A stretch of DNA of 64,000 nt, from NCBI RefSeq assembly GCF_014805625.2, contig NW_023998415.1, positions 33,597,138-33,661,137 of the forward strand, in the 5' to 3' direction. Shown one piece after another: positions 51,791 through 64,000 of the stretch (position 1 is the stretch's first letter; each line of letters starts with the position of its first letter). Under the pieces are notes generated by a model. The model worked only from the letters and a program-made list of their open reading frames with translations, ran no database searches and was not told the origin of the DNA. The DNA is from Glossina fuscipes (lineage: Eukaryota; Arthropoda; Insecta; Diptera; Glossinidae). The position numbers and the translations under genes were made by a program.

Positions 51791-52659
51791 CAAAAAAAAC
51801 CTTCTTGTTGGTTTTTTTTAGGGATATAAAATGTGTTCATGATAGTAAATAAATAAAAAAATGACGTGGACCTAATTTCAACTGTATGGGTCTATTCCGT
51901 GATCGCACTGCCTATAAGATATCTCGTGCGTAGTAAACTGTTGGGCAAAAGGCTTAGTTATTAATATGTTTTTTTTATTAAAATTAATTCATAATAGTGT
52001 TTTAGCCCAAGAAGTAAAAAATTGGATTTTTTGTTTTCTTTTAATTTCATTTGTTTGCTGTAGGAAATGTTGCTCTTATGAGCTACAATTCTCCGGTTTT
52101 GATACATTTTGGCCGGTTCGGGCCATTTTCAATGTCGATTTTTGGCCAACATTACCGCATAAGCAAACAGTTATGAAGTGCGATGTAGACCAAATTCAAT
52201 TTCCAGTGTTGTCGTAGCTACAGCGAAAATTTGGGCGGTAAAGCCATAATACTTACCGCTTAGGCAAAACACATTCCAGGCTGCGGCTACTTTCCACCTC
52301 TCTTTCTCCCTCTCTCCCTCTCTCTCTCTCTCTTTCTCTTTTTCTCTCTCTCTCTGTCAGTTTCATGAGTAATTGATTATTAAAAGAAGGAAAAAATTTA
52401 ACTTTGTTTTAACAGGTGACAAAGGTACGGACAAACGAACGGAAGGACAGAGTTATCTCTAGTCAGAACCCTAAGCAAAAGAACGTATAAATATGAATGT
52501 ATATGTACGAAGCCTCGCTTTCGGGCTGCTGGAAGCGAAAAGACTTATCTAGCACTGCGTCAACGCTCGGTCAGTTGGAGCCATTTTATGCGCTTTCATA
52601 CCGCGTGACGTACACACAAGTACATTTAAACTACAAATACTTTGTTTTAGCGTTATTAG
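51791..52659. other. Spacer with CT-rich tract
   Basis: A CT-rich simple tract lies at 52296-52356. No exon is supported. Confidence 0.5.
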
Positions 52660-52880
52660 CGCGTAATAGGTGGTAAACATTCTCTAAATTTGAAAACGAT
52701 CTAAACCGGTCGAATGGATCGATATATATATATATATATATATTTCCACATTTATCCATTTAGTATGGAACAAATCTGCCGCACCCACCAAATTTTTAAT
52801 TCATTTCTTTTTTGTTAGGATCACGGTCCTGGGTATAAAAGATTCGGTCACGACCGAATATAATTTTCTTAGTTGTTTTT
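52660..52880 (+). repeat. Family B 3'-end copy with perfect hairpin
   Basis: TTCGGTC-AC-GACCGAA at 52843-52858 is a perfect 7-bp stem, followed at once by TATAATTTTCTTAG. A TA run lies at 52722-52742. The rest of the element is short or missing. Confidence 0.6.
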
Positions 52881-53569
52881 CTTTGAATGCATTCTAACCA
52901 ATCATGCATTTTCTATCGATATCGCTTTGCGTGTATGTGTGTTGTCACTAATTAATTTACATAATTACTTAATGGCTAACAAACCGTACGTACGGTGATT
53001 ATTAGAAGCCTTGCATGCATGCCTTTTGTGTTTTTGAAGGTGACTGTCGAGGCCCAAGGATGATGAGGCCCATCTAGGGATGGAGTTGGAAGATTTAGTG
53101 AAAAAATTATGTTTTTTTTTTTTTTTTTCTTTCGTTTTGGCCCCGAGCATTGAGACAGAGGCAATTTTTCCCCTATTATAGCGTGTTTCCTGTGCGCTCA
53201 CTTACAAGAGATTTCTCTTGTTTCCATTGTCTAAACTTTGTTATTGTTGTTACTTAAATCAATTCCGATATATAAGTCAGTGGTGGTTAGGCAAGCATGC
53301 ATTAACCTGTCTTAACTAAAACTGAAGTAACAGACATTTTGACGTGAGATGAACAGCTGTTTGAAATCAATGACAAATAAGATAATTTTTTGCTTTGATG
53401 TAAATAATTTTAAATTATACGCTTTCAGTTGCACTTGAACACGATGCATAAGTACACTTTATTCAAAGCACTCTGCAGGTTCTTAAAGAGTAAGAGAAGA
53501 TAATCTTAAGCATTTCTGCACCCTACTTGCTGCGTGTAGAAAAAGGATGTATTAAGTTTGCATGGATAT
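52881..53569. other. Spacer, nothing recognised
   Basis: No gene or repeat of known family was seen. A poly-T run lies at 53113-53128. Confidence 0.45.
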
Positions 53570-53910
53570 GTGCAACTCGTAGAAGAACTTGAGATAGATC
53601 GACCATTTATATTATACCGATAGATTTACAAATAGAATTCTAAGCTTGTCTGTCCATCTGCCTACTTTTTGTTTTTTTATTGTGCTCAACCTATAGGTCG
53701 CACGTTTTCGATATATTCCGAAGAAATATGACACAGTAAGGTGCTTTGGCCGAAGGGTAAATGATTTTGATAAGTGCTTCGGATCAGATTATTTTTTCGG
53801 CCATTACCAAATAGAACGCCCTAACGTGAAAGGTCATTATTTGAATAACTTTATTAAGCGAAATGGTCTAGGGTATGTAATATTCGGTCTTACCGTACTA
53901 TAGCCTTTCT
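53570..53910 (+). repeat. Dispersed repeat family A copy, short
   Basis: The left part reads TTATATTATACCGATAGATT and AAGCTTGTCTGTCCATCTGC, and the right end has a decayed stem near TATTCGGTCTTACCG. It is noncoding. Confidence 0.5.
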
Positions 53911-54837
53911 ACCTTTTTGTAATTACTTAATTTATTGCTTTGTGGGTAAAGGCACGTAGGTATGTGCTGGTTACTTAGTTCAAAGGCATTGAGCTTAAAA
54001 ATATAATTCCGATAGATATCCTGCTCGCTTATGTGTTTATTAATTACATTAAACGAAACATAAACTTGGGTTCGATATTCTGTTTATGCTTTTTATTTAT
54101 AGATTCTAAACTCTAAGATGCTACTTGCTTACTTATTCATTTCGATCACATCCAAAAATGTATAATTTATTCGTATCCGCACTTGACGACAATTAATTAT
54201 CCCGGGGCACTTGAATAATTTCGATTTGAAATTTCTCTTCACTTAAAATATTTCATTAGTCTTTGTACTCACTCATGTTTAATAATTTATGATATTAGTT
54301 AGTGTAATGGCAGAGGAATCGCCTAAAATCACATCCATATAGATGAGTTATATATTTCAATTAAATTGTTTGGGTTAAGAAAAAAAAAAAACAAAAAAAA
54401 TGAAAAGAAAAGAAAAGAAAAAAAAATTATAACAAATTTTTTAATCAAGCTTCTAGTGAAAGTTTTATAGTAAAACTCATACTCACACACATGCATTTAT
54501 TGCACATCGTAAAAATGCTTGAAATTACTAAAAAAAAGAAAAATTCTTGTAACAAGATTTTATATTTGCGCACATAAATATACGCACACATATATACATA
54601 CATACACACACACACACAGAGAGAAGCACATGTGCGGAATTTCACCTAAGAAGCAAATCGAGTATATTTCTCCTTTTTCGTTAGAACTGGTCTGCTGCGA
54701 CAGGGGACAACAGACATATCATCATATCATGTAAAACATAAACAAGGAAATATTAATATATATATATATATATGCATATAAACCGATAGATGCTCACAAG
54801 TTAGTAAATGCGCAACGCAAAGCATCTTCAGTTAATA

Positions 54838-54869
<32 letters not shown>

Positions 54870-56042
54870 AATCGTTATCATGTTTATAAAACGTCATCGG
54901 CGGTTAACAATTAGGCATATATTCCTTCTCTTCTTTCTCGTCTTTCTTTTAAGTGCATTTAAATTTTACTTTACTACTAAGCTAAACAACAACTATAAAC
55001 AACTTAACTGTAGTTGGCCTTCTTTGCTTATGTAGAGCAATTAATATGAATTTAAAACTCTTTATTCTACGCACTATCACCAATACAGATAAACGTTTTC
55101 AAGACATTCTTAGAAAAAAAAAAAAATAGAAAAAAAGAAATAAAAAAAAGAAAAACAAAAACAAAAAACAACCCACAGCGTTGCTCTCTTTCCGCATACT
55201 CAACCATTTACCAAATGATGCAATAATGAAATGATGTCAAACTGGTCAGCGAAGCAAAAAAAAAAAAACAAAACAACAAATACAAAAGAAGGAAACAAAA
55301 ATCCAAACTGGTCATCATATGGTGAATTTGTTGGTTGGATATAAGAGAGGGAAAAACTTGAATCTTTAATCAATCTAATAGAAAAGTTGCTTAAACAAAC
55401 AAAACACCATCGCCAAGTTCTGCATCTGTAACCAGACATCTTTTCGTTGTTATCGTTATCCTCGATGATGGCGGCAAATATTTGCGAATGTACTCATTTT
55501 TATTAAAACATTAACATAAAAATCGCCTTTTAGCGACACTTATTATCCATTTAATTGACTTATGGTATTTCAATTGGATCGTCGTTTGAAATATACTCCA
55601 GTCATGCCAGTTAGCCAAAAGTCAGCAAAAAATTTATGCACGCATCATATATGTGACTTTAAGGATTTTAGAAATTACCTGATGCTTTATTTTTATTTGA
55701 AAATTGTAGGGTTTTTTTTTTTTTTTGTTTTTTTTTTTTTTGTTTACATAGAATATTGGAATAACATCATTTCCAGTCTTTTGCCTATCAAAGCTCATTT
55801 TAATATCCTTTTGTGACGTTTTATCCTTCGTCACTTTTTTTCAAAATAAAAGAGGCCTCGATCGTTTCCCGGAGACATCTGTAACGCCACTGTACATAGC
55901 TGACATGTATTACAGTTGCTTGTCTACGCATTTTATACCCCAGGACCGGCTCGTACCCTGCATTGTGCAGCTCACTGTGAAGGCGGATCAAATGCGACTC
56001 TCTTTGTTTTTGATATCATGAGTGCTAATAGAGAGCCCAAAG
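53911..56042. other. Intergenic up to assembly gap
   Basis: Contents are TA/CACA tracts at about 54580-54620 and 54757-54773, a (ATG)n run at 54838-54869 and poly-A/poly-T runs at 55110-55170, 55258-55270 and 55712-55742. No coding gene is supported. Confidence 0.5.
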
Positions 56043-56442
56043 NNNNNNNNNNNNNNNNNNNNNNNNNNNNNNNNNNNNNNNNNNNNNNNNNNNNNNNNNN
56101 NNNNNNNNNNNNNNNNNNNNNNNNNNNNNNNNNNNNNNNNNNNNNNNNNNNNNNNNNNNNNNNNNNNNNNNNNNNNNNNNNNNNNNNNNNNNNNNNNNNN
56201 NNNNNNNNNNNNNNNNNNNNNNNNNNNNNNNNNNNNNNNNNNNNNNNNNNNNNNNNNNNNNNNNNNNNNNNNNNNNNNNNNNNNNNNNNNNNNNNNNNNN
56301 NNNNNNNNNNNNNNNNNNNNNNNNNNNNNNNNNNNNNNNNNNNNNNNNNNNNNNNNNNNNNNNNNNNNNNNNNNNNNNNNNNNNNNNNNNNNNNNNNNNN
56401 NNNNNNNNNNNNNNNNNNNNNNNNNNNNNNNNNNNNNNNNNN
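56043..56442. other. Assembly gap (400 N)
   Basis: Exactly 400 Ns, apparently a scaffold placeholder. The left edge (56031-56042, GAGAGCCCAAAG) is the reverse complement of 31128-31139, next to the other gap. Confidence 0.98.
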
Positions 56443-58842
56443 CCAGACTTAATAAGTGGGAACGTTCGTTCGGAAGGTATAATGATGGTAGTTATGTACC
56501 AGTCACGTAAATAGTACTTAACACATTACTTACTACTAACGTTTGTTAAAAAAGTTGGTCTGATGCCGGGTGAAACATGATGGATTGTTGAGATCATCGA
56601 GTGTCCATATTTTCAGCAGAAATGGTCCTTTATATATATATATATATATATATATTCATTTACATGCACTTTTATTTGTGTTAGTAAGGCAGGGTAGTCC
56701 ACGGTTTATTGCGATGGCATCATAGAATCTGGTTTTCACATTGCATAAATATTATGCCTCTTGTTAAGATATGCTGCTAAGCCATCCGATTATTACCTTT
56801 TCCTGAATATAATTTGAAGTTATGGGTATAATCCATCTTTGATTCACATACCGTTATATATAGAACTTCACATTTAATTAGTTTTACGGACTCGTATGCA
56901 TCGAAATCATTCCTTCATCTAACGATAAGTTCTAGGGTGGGAGTGTAGATCTTACTTGAAATGAAAATTAGCGGTTAACCGATGTTATGTATGCACATGG
57001 GCATCGCTTGAAGTGCATGCACACGGTAGGCAAGATATGTTTAACACTTTGCACTCAGATATGCTCAGATGTTTACGATATAAAACTTTTAGAGACATCG
57101 CCTATTAACAACAAATGGGCGAATGGCGAAAAGAAGAACAGAAGGGCATAGCCAAATTGTTTGAATATTTGTGAGAGTAAGTAAGAAAAGTGTAGCCTCT
57201 AATTGCGATCGTAAGAGAAATAATCGATACTTAATATACTCTTTCCCTTAAATAGTGATTTTCATAAAAGACTTAAGCAACAAACTTGTCATTTGTTAAA
57301 ATTCTCACATTCGTGTTAAGGCAGAGAGATTTGCTCTTTCAGCTCATGCATAAGTTTTCTTAAGTTTTTCTTTGATTTGAGTCGAAGGGTGCAAACCTTT
57401 TGGAGAATGAGAGTAATGTGAACATTCGTCAAGGGCGGCACAATCATTTGAACGCTTCTTTAACATTTTTCGTTGTCTTTTTTTGCAAAACTATTTCTCA
57501 AGATCGTGAAAATAGGCTTCAGATTGTCCAAAAATCTCTTTCTCTGCATAGATGAGCACAAGTAATAGCCGCTGGGACCGGCATCTTAGATTTCGATTCG
57601 TGCAATCTTGCTGCTTGTAAGCATTGGCTTATGACTCAGTCGGTTTGTCTTATTGCCGGGATATCAGGTATCTTTTGCAAATTCACTTCTCGATTATCGT
57701 GAATAATTTTTTGAATATTCTTGATCTCTTTTCTGGTGTAAGCACTTCTTTTGACCGTCCCCTATATTCTAAAGCGCCACAACGCCACGGCGGTGCTCGT
57801 GCATTGAGCTCTAAAATCACTGAACGATGGAGAATAATTGGCCTATAACTCGAATGCTATTTCTTCTCACCAATAAACCAATGTTCGTTTACCAATAAAC
57901 AAAACTCCGGTCTTTTAATTATTTTTCAAAGAATTGAAAGTAGTGTCACTGGAACCGCTGTTACCCTTGAACCAAATAATCGAAAGGATTTGAAATTTAG
58001 GTTTTCACGTCATTTGGGGCTTGCGACTTCGTACAAATAACACAGATATGAATGTAGCAAAGAAAATGTTTTATTCGCGGTAGGCATAGGTTAGGGTAAC
58101 GCATCGTTACTTTTTAACATTGTATGTAGACTTCTTGGAGATGCTATAGCCCGTGGCCGCAATGAATACTTGTCTGCCTTGATGGATGATGCAGGTAACT
58201 ACCATTTGTTCCAAAATTGTTTGCTTTAATTCGTTCTCATAAATTTCTCCTTAACTAAAATACAAAACAAATGCTTGGCATTATCTTAATCCAAAAATTT
58301 ATAGATGTATATATACGCGTTTGTATATATGTGTTTGTATGTGTGTGTTTAAGTCTGTATATTTTTATGTCCATTTTCATTTTGACGTTTGATTGAGTAA
58401 AACTACATTATGCTGTCAAACACAATGTTAGCAACCAATAAGACCAAAAAGTAAATGCTATTGCAACAGTAATGTTATACAGCAGAGTGCATGAAATGCA
58501 TAAAGCCAAGCTATACAGTTATACAAGTGTACGTTAGTTCAAAAAAAAAAGAAGCTTTTCATCAATCGAACTCTTGCAAATCAAGCATTGGAATTTGCAC
58601 AGGACGGACTTCATAAGGGCCAATTTATAACCCTCAATATCGAAGAAGCTCGATCGTAATTTTAACGTATTATCCGATGGCAATTTTACGATCGCAAGAT
58701 TTTTCAATATAATATTTTATATTAAAATTATAGATAACATGCTATGTTAGCGTAATCATACTGTTAACACCTATGTAACGTATCAGATCTACTCAGGCAA
58801 TAATATATTGCATTATGTTATTAGCTATTAGTATAACATAAT
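56443..58842. other. Intergenic, no gene seen
   Basis: A TA run lies at 56631-56656. No exon with splice support, RNA gene or recognised repeat was found. Confidence 0.5.
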
Positions 58843-58843
58843 A

Positions 58844-58892
<49 letters not shown>

Positions 58893-58912
58893 CACACACA
58901 CACAACACACAC
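58843..58912. repeat. (CA)n microsatellite
   Basis: A nearly pure AC/CA tract of about 70 bp with a few interruptions (AACAC). Confidence 0.95.
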
Positions 58913-60991
58913 AAAATTAACACAACACCACCGTAAAACGATATATTTAGCAAAGCATATGTAACATGGAACGATAAAGAAATAACTTTAAGAAATAAAT
59001 TTAGAGAATTTTGAAGAAAAATTCTATTAAATATTTGTGTGTTTAAGGAATCGAATCGAATCGGGCAAGAGCGAAAATCCTCTAAAATGGCATTATCATA
59101 ATTTTGAGAAGTGGACCGACGGACATACATCCTCAAATTATTCCGCCTTTCATGCTGATCATCTACATAGCAAGATCCTCGACACGTATATCGATATATA
59201 TATATATATAAAATCTAGTAACGCACTATGATAGATAGAAAAAGTTATTAGCATGCGTTTATTATGATAGTTGACACCTATCGTTGCACGTTCGGCGAAA
59301 TGCTTGCTAGTAGTGGTAGTAGTAGTAGTAGTAGTAGCAGTAGTAGATGAACCAGTCTTTTATAATCGCATGGAAAATGAAAACTAAGCACGCACAGACA
59401 AGAATTTGATATGCATTTATATTTTCTTTTTCTTCTTCTTTTTTTTTTTTTTTTTTTTTTTTTATATTCATTTTCATTTGAAATTCACTTTAAAAAGGCG
59501 TCAGACGGTTAAACAAGTCTGTTGTACCATTACAGTAAGTGCTATAAGTGCGCTTTAAATTTTAATCGTTTTAATAAAAAAAAAAAAAACGAAAGAAAAA
59601 TACGGAAAAAATAATCTCGAACGCGACAAAGTCAGTTACAGCCGACCATATAAATACCTTCGGTTAGCAGCTCAATCAATGCTCAATTACTTTCATGTAC
59701 AAACACAAACAAAGAATTTAGTTTTTTGATGACTTCATCAATGCATTCTTGTACTACTAATCGTCCTGAATGTCAGAACTGATTTATTTATGTCTCTTTG
59801 AGGCTGATAGCTTTTTCCCGTTTTCGTACAAAATCTTTAAAGCTCTTATGTCTTAGGGCTTCAAGCTGGATCTTAAATATTTTTCTAATAAAATCTCATG
59901 CGATTATTTGACAAAGGTGTCGGGCATAATTGTAAAGAAAACGACATCGAGAAGATTGAAGCTTACGTAAAAGTCGTTTCTTAATTAGCACAAATACAAA
60001 TACAATGTGTTCCCATATTTATAATATGTACAAAGTACGACCGATGTATCGAATGAAGGAAGAGATGCTCAAGTTAGTTATGCGGCTGTTCTCTCCCTCC
60101 GGGTCAACTGTTGCAAATTATAGGCCGAAGGGCATTATAGATAGGTTAGGGTAGAGAATGGCCCAGAGCTTAGGATCTGGCCGTTCAGTAAGCAGTTTTC
60201 GTTCATTCATTTGTTCTTATAAGGGTAAGGCAAGTGTATTTCTTTTAGAAAGAACGCATCTTTAAGTAAGAGAAGAATGCCCTGCTCATAAACATAGGTC
60301 TCTTGGCGAAATGGGTTTTTATAGTTCTTCAATAAAAATGAACAATCAGTTCAAATCTAGTTGCCTTTGAAAGAGAAACGGACATGCATACGGCATAGAC
60401 AGCGCAATGTTTCACCGAAATCTACTAATAATTGTCTCCAGAGCACCAATTTTATACCTATACATATACAAGTTTATAACTCGAATGGATTAAATGGATA
60501 AAGGAGCTTTTAGCAAATAAGAGAAGATATTTAGATGCGTAGATGTAATGCAAAGGCAACGATGAATCAAATGAATGTTACTGCCATCCTAAGGTGTTTT
60601 ATGTAAAGAGAAGCGAAGAATAGAAGTGTGACACGCACTTTTTCTAATACCATTTAAAATGTGTGACAACGGACGCTTATTATTTTGTTTATATTATTTA
60701 TATGTATGTGCGTACATATGTGTGCATCTCACCTAATATATAAATGGCATGTTTTATAGCACGCATAAAAACGCTTCAAACAAAACTGTACGGAGAATAC
60801 AATGTCTACCACTATGGTATTCATTGCACATGCAATGAATGCTTCATTAAACAAAAAAGTTTTCCTTTTCACTTCAACTGACACTTTTAGGGTAATTGTA
60901 AATCTCTCAACAGATAAACACATAAAGGATTTGGGTCATTTATAATACTTTAATACATTTTTATATATATATATATCATAATTATTAAATT
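58913..60991. other. Intergenic with simple repeats
   Basis: A TA run lies at 59196-59212, a (TAG)n run at 59308-59346 and a long poly-T at 59441-59463. No gene is seen. Confidence 0.5.
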
Positions 60992-61031
60992 ACTTGCATA
61001 CTTGCATACTTGCATACTTGCATACTTGCGT
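60992..61031. repeat. Tandem octamer ACTTGCAT, five units
   Basis: Four exact ACTTGCAT units (60992-61023) are followed by one variant, ACTTGCGT (61024-61031). Each unit contains ATGCAAGT on the other strand. This is most likely a minisatellite. Confidence 0.9.
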
Positions 61032-61104
61032 ACGTAGGAAAACTTTCATAGTTTTTTTTTTTTTATCTCTTCTTCCCTTGTTATGCTCCGCATCATTTGT
61101 GACG

Positions 61105-61420
61105 CAACGCGAGATTAAGTTAGATGCGAATATATGCAACATCCGGAAGGACTTGAGTTGAATTCTACTTTTTATTATATCGACCGAGTCGAGATGATTT
61201 TCTGAATCGCTCGAAGCTTATCTAACCGTTTATCCGTCCATCTGCACAATCTGCAAATTCCACACATTTTTTCGTCCATTACTCTATCCACTTTTCCGAT
61301 CACTTTCCATATAACGGCTTAGTTTGAAAAATCCTCATATAAATAATTGTATTAGGCAAAGTGATATAGAGTGTAGAGTATTTGACGATGGATTGTGTCC
61401 CGCTATGGTTTTTTTTTTTT
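61105..61420 (+). repeat. Dispersed repeat family A copy, degraded
   Basis: The left part reads TTTTTATTATATCGACCGAG and ATTTTCTGAATCGCTCGAAG, and the right part (GAGTATTTGACGATGG, then CCCGCTATGG) is a decayed hairpin end. It is followed by a poly-T at 61410-61431. Confidence 0.45.
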
Positions 61421-63866
61421 TTTTTTTTTTTTGTTTGTTTACTTAAATTTTTCGTCTTCGCATACAGAATACTTTTTATAGGCAAAAGTGAAATGTTTTT
61501 ATTCGTTTCGTCTTTCGTTTTTTATTTATAGAAAATTATATAAAATTTATTACATAACCTTAAAAACGTGCTTTGCTAGAATTTTTAAATAAATTTCCAA
61601 AAAAAAAAAAAAAACAAAGAAAAAATTTTTATTTTAATTCGTGTCAATCGATAACATGTGAAATTGACACATTAGCTCTTCCTAATGAAAGTCATAAGTG
61701 ATTGCAGCGATATTCAGTGACATTAACTTGATCGAAACGTTTAAAGCTACGAAAAAAGAAACAAAAATAACGAAATATTATTATTCAAGTGCGGTAGCAA
61801 GTTGAACGTGCATTAAAACTTTCTATGACGTTAAGGTACTTGAATGAATTTATAAGTGAGTTGTTGTTCATTCATTTGCATGAATTCATTTACTTTTGCT
61901 TGTCGTCAATCAATCAATATATAAAATTTATTTATTAATAAATAAAATTTAAGTCGTTCGCGATTGCATGTTTGCAATCATTCGTGTAATGATTTTTGTT
62001 TCTTTTCTTCTTCTTCTTCTTCTTTTTTTTTTTTTTTTTAATAAAAAATGTGTAACTTCTTGAAACTAAATGTAGGGGAAATTTTGCATATTTTCAGCTT
62101 TAATTTATTTTTGTTTTTGTTTTTTTCGTTATCGCCTTTAATATAAGAAATGCAGCGAAAAATCTCCCTCTTTCGCTACAACTTTTTCCCCATCCGCTTT
62201 TCTTCTGTCCCCGCCATCCCACCACCAATCCCCCACCGCACCAACTCTCTCTCTCTCTCTCTCTCTTTATTTATCTATCTATCTATCTCTTTTCCCCTCC
62301 TAGTGTATATGCACGTATTGGCATACAAATACACATACAAACACGTACATGTATTTACATGCATCACACTATCTCGAAATCAATTATAATTTTCTATATT
62401 TTATAACCACTAGATATACTGATGTAATGTAATTGTTTGATTATGTTAACAAAATTTTCTAATGGCTTTAATGGCACCAAATAATGATAAGAAACGATTA
62501 AGGAAACTGTAATGTTCAACTGAATGCGTCTATTAAGTACCGTCCGTCTATAGGTGATGCGATCTAAAGAACATTGGATCCAATAATGATCACAACCGTT
62601 GATACCACTTGAGTATCAAGTCAACAAATAAAATGATTGCAAGGATTTTCATTAAACGATTCTCGAAACGCACTTTAATCTTGAACTTTATCTACGTCGT
62701 GGCCTATTCGACTATTTTTTTTGATAAATATTTGGATCATACATGTAATCAACTGATCCGTAGATTTTTTTGAAAAGTCTTTTCTCAACTGTAATTTTGA
62801 TTTAAGAAACCAAATCCTAACCTAGAAAGACGACGAAGAAGCGGTATGTTATTCGAGTCATCGTTAACACTACCACCATAGATGGTCGCAATGTAACCCT
62901 TGTCGAAATATTTAGCTAGTAGTTCGATTGTCTTGCTTGCAATGACTCACACGGTCCGTACCTTTGCCCTTCTATGCTTTGCCTTTCTGAGTCTTAAACT
63001 GACATCTCTGACATTTCTACATCTGGCTTTTCTGCACTTTGCATTTCTCTGTGTCACCTATGGACTGTTATACCAGTTGAAATTTGTACATGATAGCTTA
63101 TTTGCCGGTAGTGAACATTAAATTACTGAGATTGAAAGTGAATTCTGAACCAAAAAAACAAAAAAAAAACAAAAAAAACCAATGTTCGTTCGTCTTCTAT
63201 GATTTGATGCATTGAAATGTGAAATGAAGTCAAACAAAATCTCACGATCTAGAGCTACTAGAAATTAACCAATTGTGATCGTTTCTTCTTCGAGGAATAT
63301 TTTACGGGTGCCTAAATTCTTAGCGTAAATTTGTAAAGCAAGATATCTGTCTCTTAATCATCGTTTCGCCAAGAATATGACGAAGCATACGATGATGGCT
63401 AAATAATTCAGGCTTTCGATCTGGACAAATATTTAATAATGAGTAAATAGTAAATCAGACCGAAGAGGATCTTCACAACATATAATCGATTATAGACATC
63501 ACTATGTACAGCAGGCGAAGCGTAGCCTTTTATTTCTTGACATTGAGATGAATATTTTAAATGGGATAAGAGAATTAATGGAAGTTTTATCTGTGAGTAG
63601 GGGGTATAAGAAAATGTAAAATATTATGCTAGAAGACCAAATTGTGCGCAACTAATCATATTAAAGAAAAAAAAAAAAAAGTGGAGAGCTTCTCAAATTT
63701 CAATGACGCCAATAAAAATGTTACATGTTCGGAAGAACTCAATGCAAACTTGACTTACTTACCAAACCACTATTCGCGGCAGCGACACAAAAAAACGCGA
63801 AAGGAGTCTTGCATTGTGTTTAACGTTCAACGGAAAATGAAAGATTAGTTTAAAGCAACAACAAGA

Positions 63867-63897
<31 letters not shown>

Positions 63898-64000
63898 ATA
63901 ATAATAATAATAATAAGCATTAAAACAGTTATTTAATACAGGCACTATTCTAAGATAAAGCGATCTTTTAAGGCATTAACTAGTTTGCGAATAAAAAAAG
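61421..64000. other. Intergenic to window end
   Basis: No gene is supported. Simple repeats lie at 62010-62039 (CTT/poly-T), 62244-62266 (CT), 62271-62288 (TATC) and 63857-63917 (CAA/CAG/AAT). This could be part of a large intron of a gene outside the window. Confidence 0.45.

Noticed and set aside
54838..54869. Run of ATG codons that could look like a start region
   Set aside because: It is an (ATG)n microsatellite with no downstream coding signal.
60992..61031. Octamer repeats as an array of POU/octamer binding sites or a CRISPR-like array
   Set aside because: The units are directly adjacent with no spacers, and this is an animal genome; a minisatellite is the simplest reading.

Overview
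This window is eukaryotic nuclear DNA from a dipteran fly. It is very AT-rich, with introns that obey GT..AG, long poly-T and microsatellite tracts, and many degenerate dispersed repeats. Five genes encode proteins that closely match Drosophila families: Rap1, HBS1, SLX4/MUS312, MED1 and Rab19. The repeat load and large spacers suggest a schizophoran fly with a bigger genome than Drosophila (for example a calyptrate or tephritid). The species cannot be told from the sequence.

Layout. 1-8000 holds no gene: a LINE relic with a poly(A) tail (about 290-1227), simple repeats and degenerate dispersed repeats. Rap1 lies at 8231-8785 (minus) in one coding exon. An orphan exon-like ORF on the plus strand sits at 12667-12801. 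HBS1 (minus, two coding exons) covers 13640-15771, followed by a 5'-truncated LINE at 16270-17893. Two plus-strand ORFs then follow 17 nt apart: a 98-residue membrane protein (18142-18522) and the seven-exon SLX4/MUS312 gene (18540-24629). MED1 (minus, six to seven coding exons) covers 27349-33281 and is interrupted by a 10-N gap. A spliced RNA with little coding capacity is possible at 35344-36200. An unrecognised 116-residue protein (37902-38314, minus) and Rab19 (39030-40476, minus, three coding exons) follow. From 41 kb to 64 kb there is no convincing coding gene, only repeats, simple sequence, promoter-like islands near 42.9 kb and 47.8 kb, and a 400-N gap at 56043-56442.

Functions. The recognised genes are unrelated housekeeping or signalling genes: adhesion GTPase signalling (Rap1), ribosome rescue and no-go decay (HBS1), a scaffold for structure-specific nucleases in repair and meiotic recombination (SLX4), transcription coactivation (MED1) and vesicle traffic (Rab19). 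Nothing suggests that they act as one system.

The most interesting signals are three. First, the small-ORF/SLX4 pair is arranged as if dicistronic. Second, many dispersed repeats share one end, a small hairpin followed by a TATAATNTTCTT-like motif with at least one compensated stem, which suggests a single non-autonomous Helitron/Helentron-like superfamily. Third, the two assembly gaps share a 12-mer at their edges, and the reading frame of MED1 does not continue across the first gap as drawn. I found no clear novel biochemical system. All exon joins were read by eye and are unsupported by transcripts.
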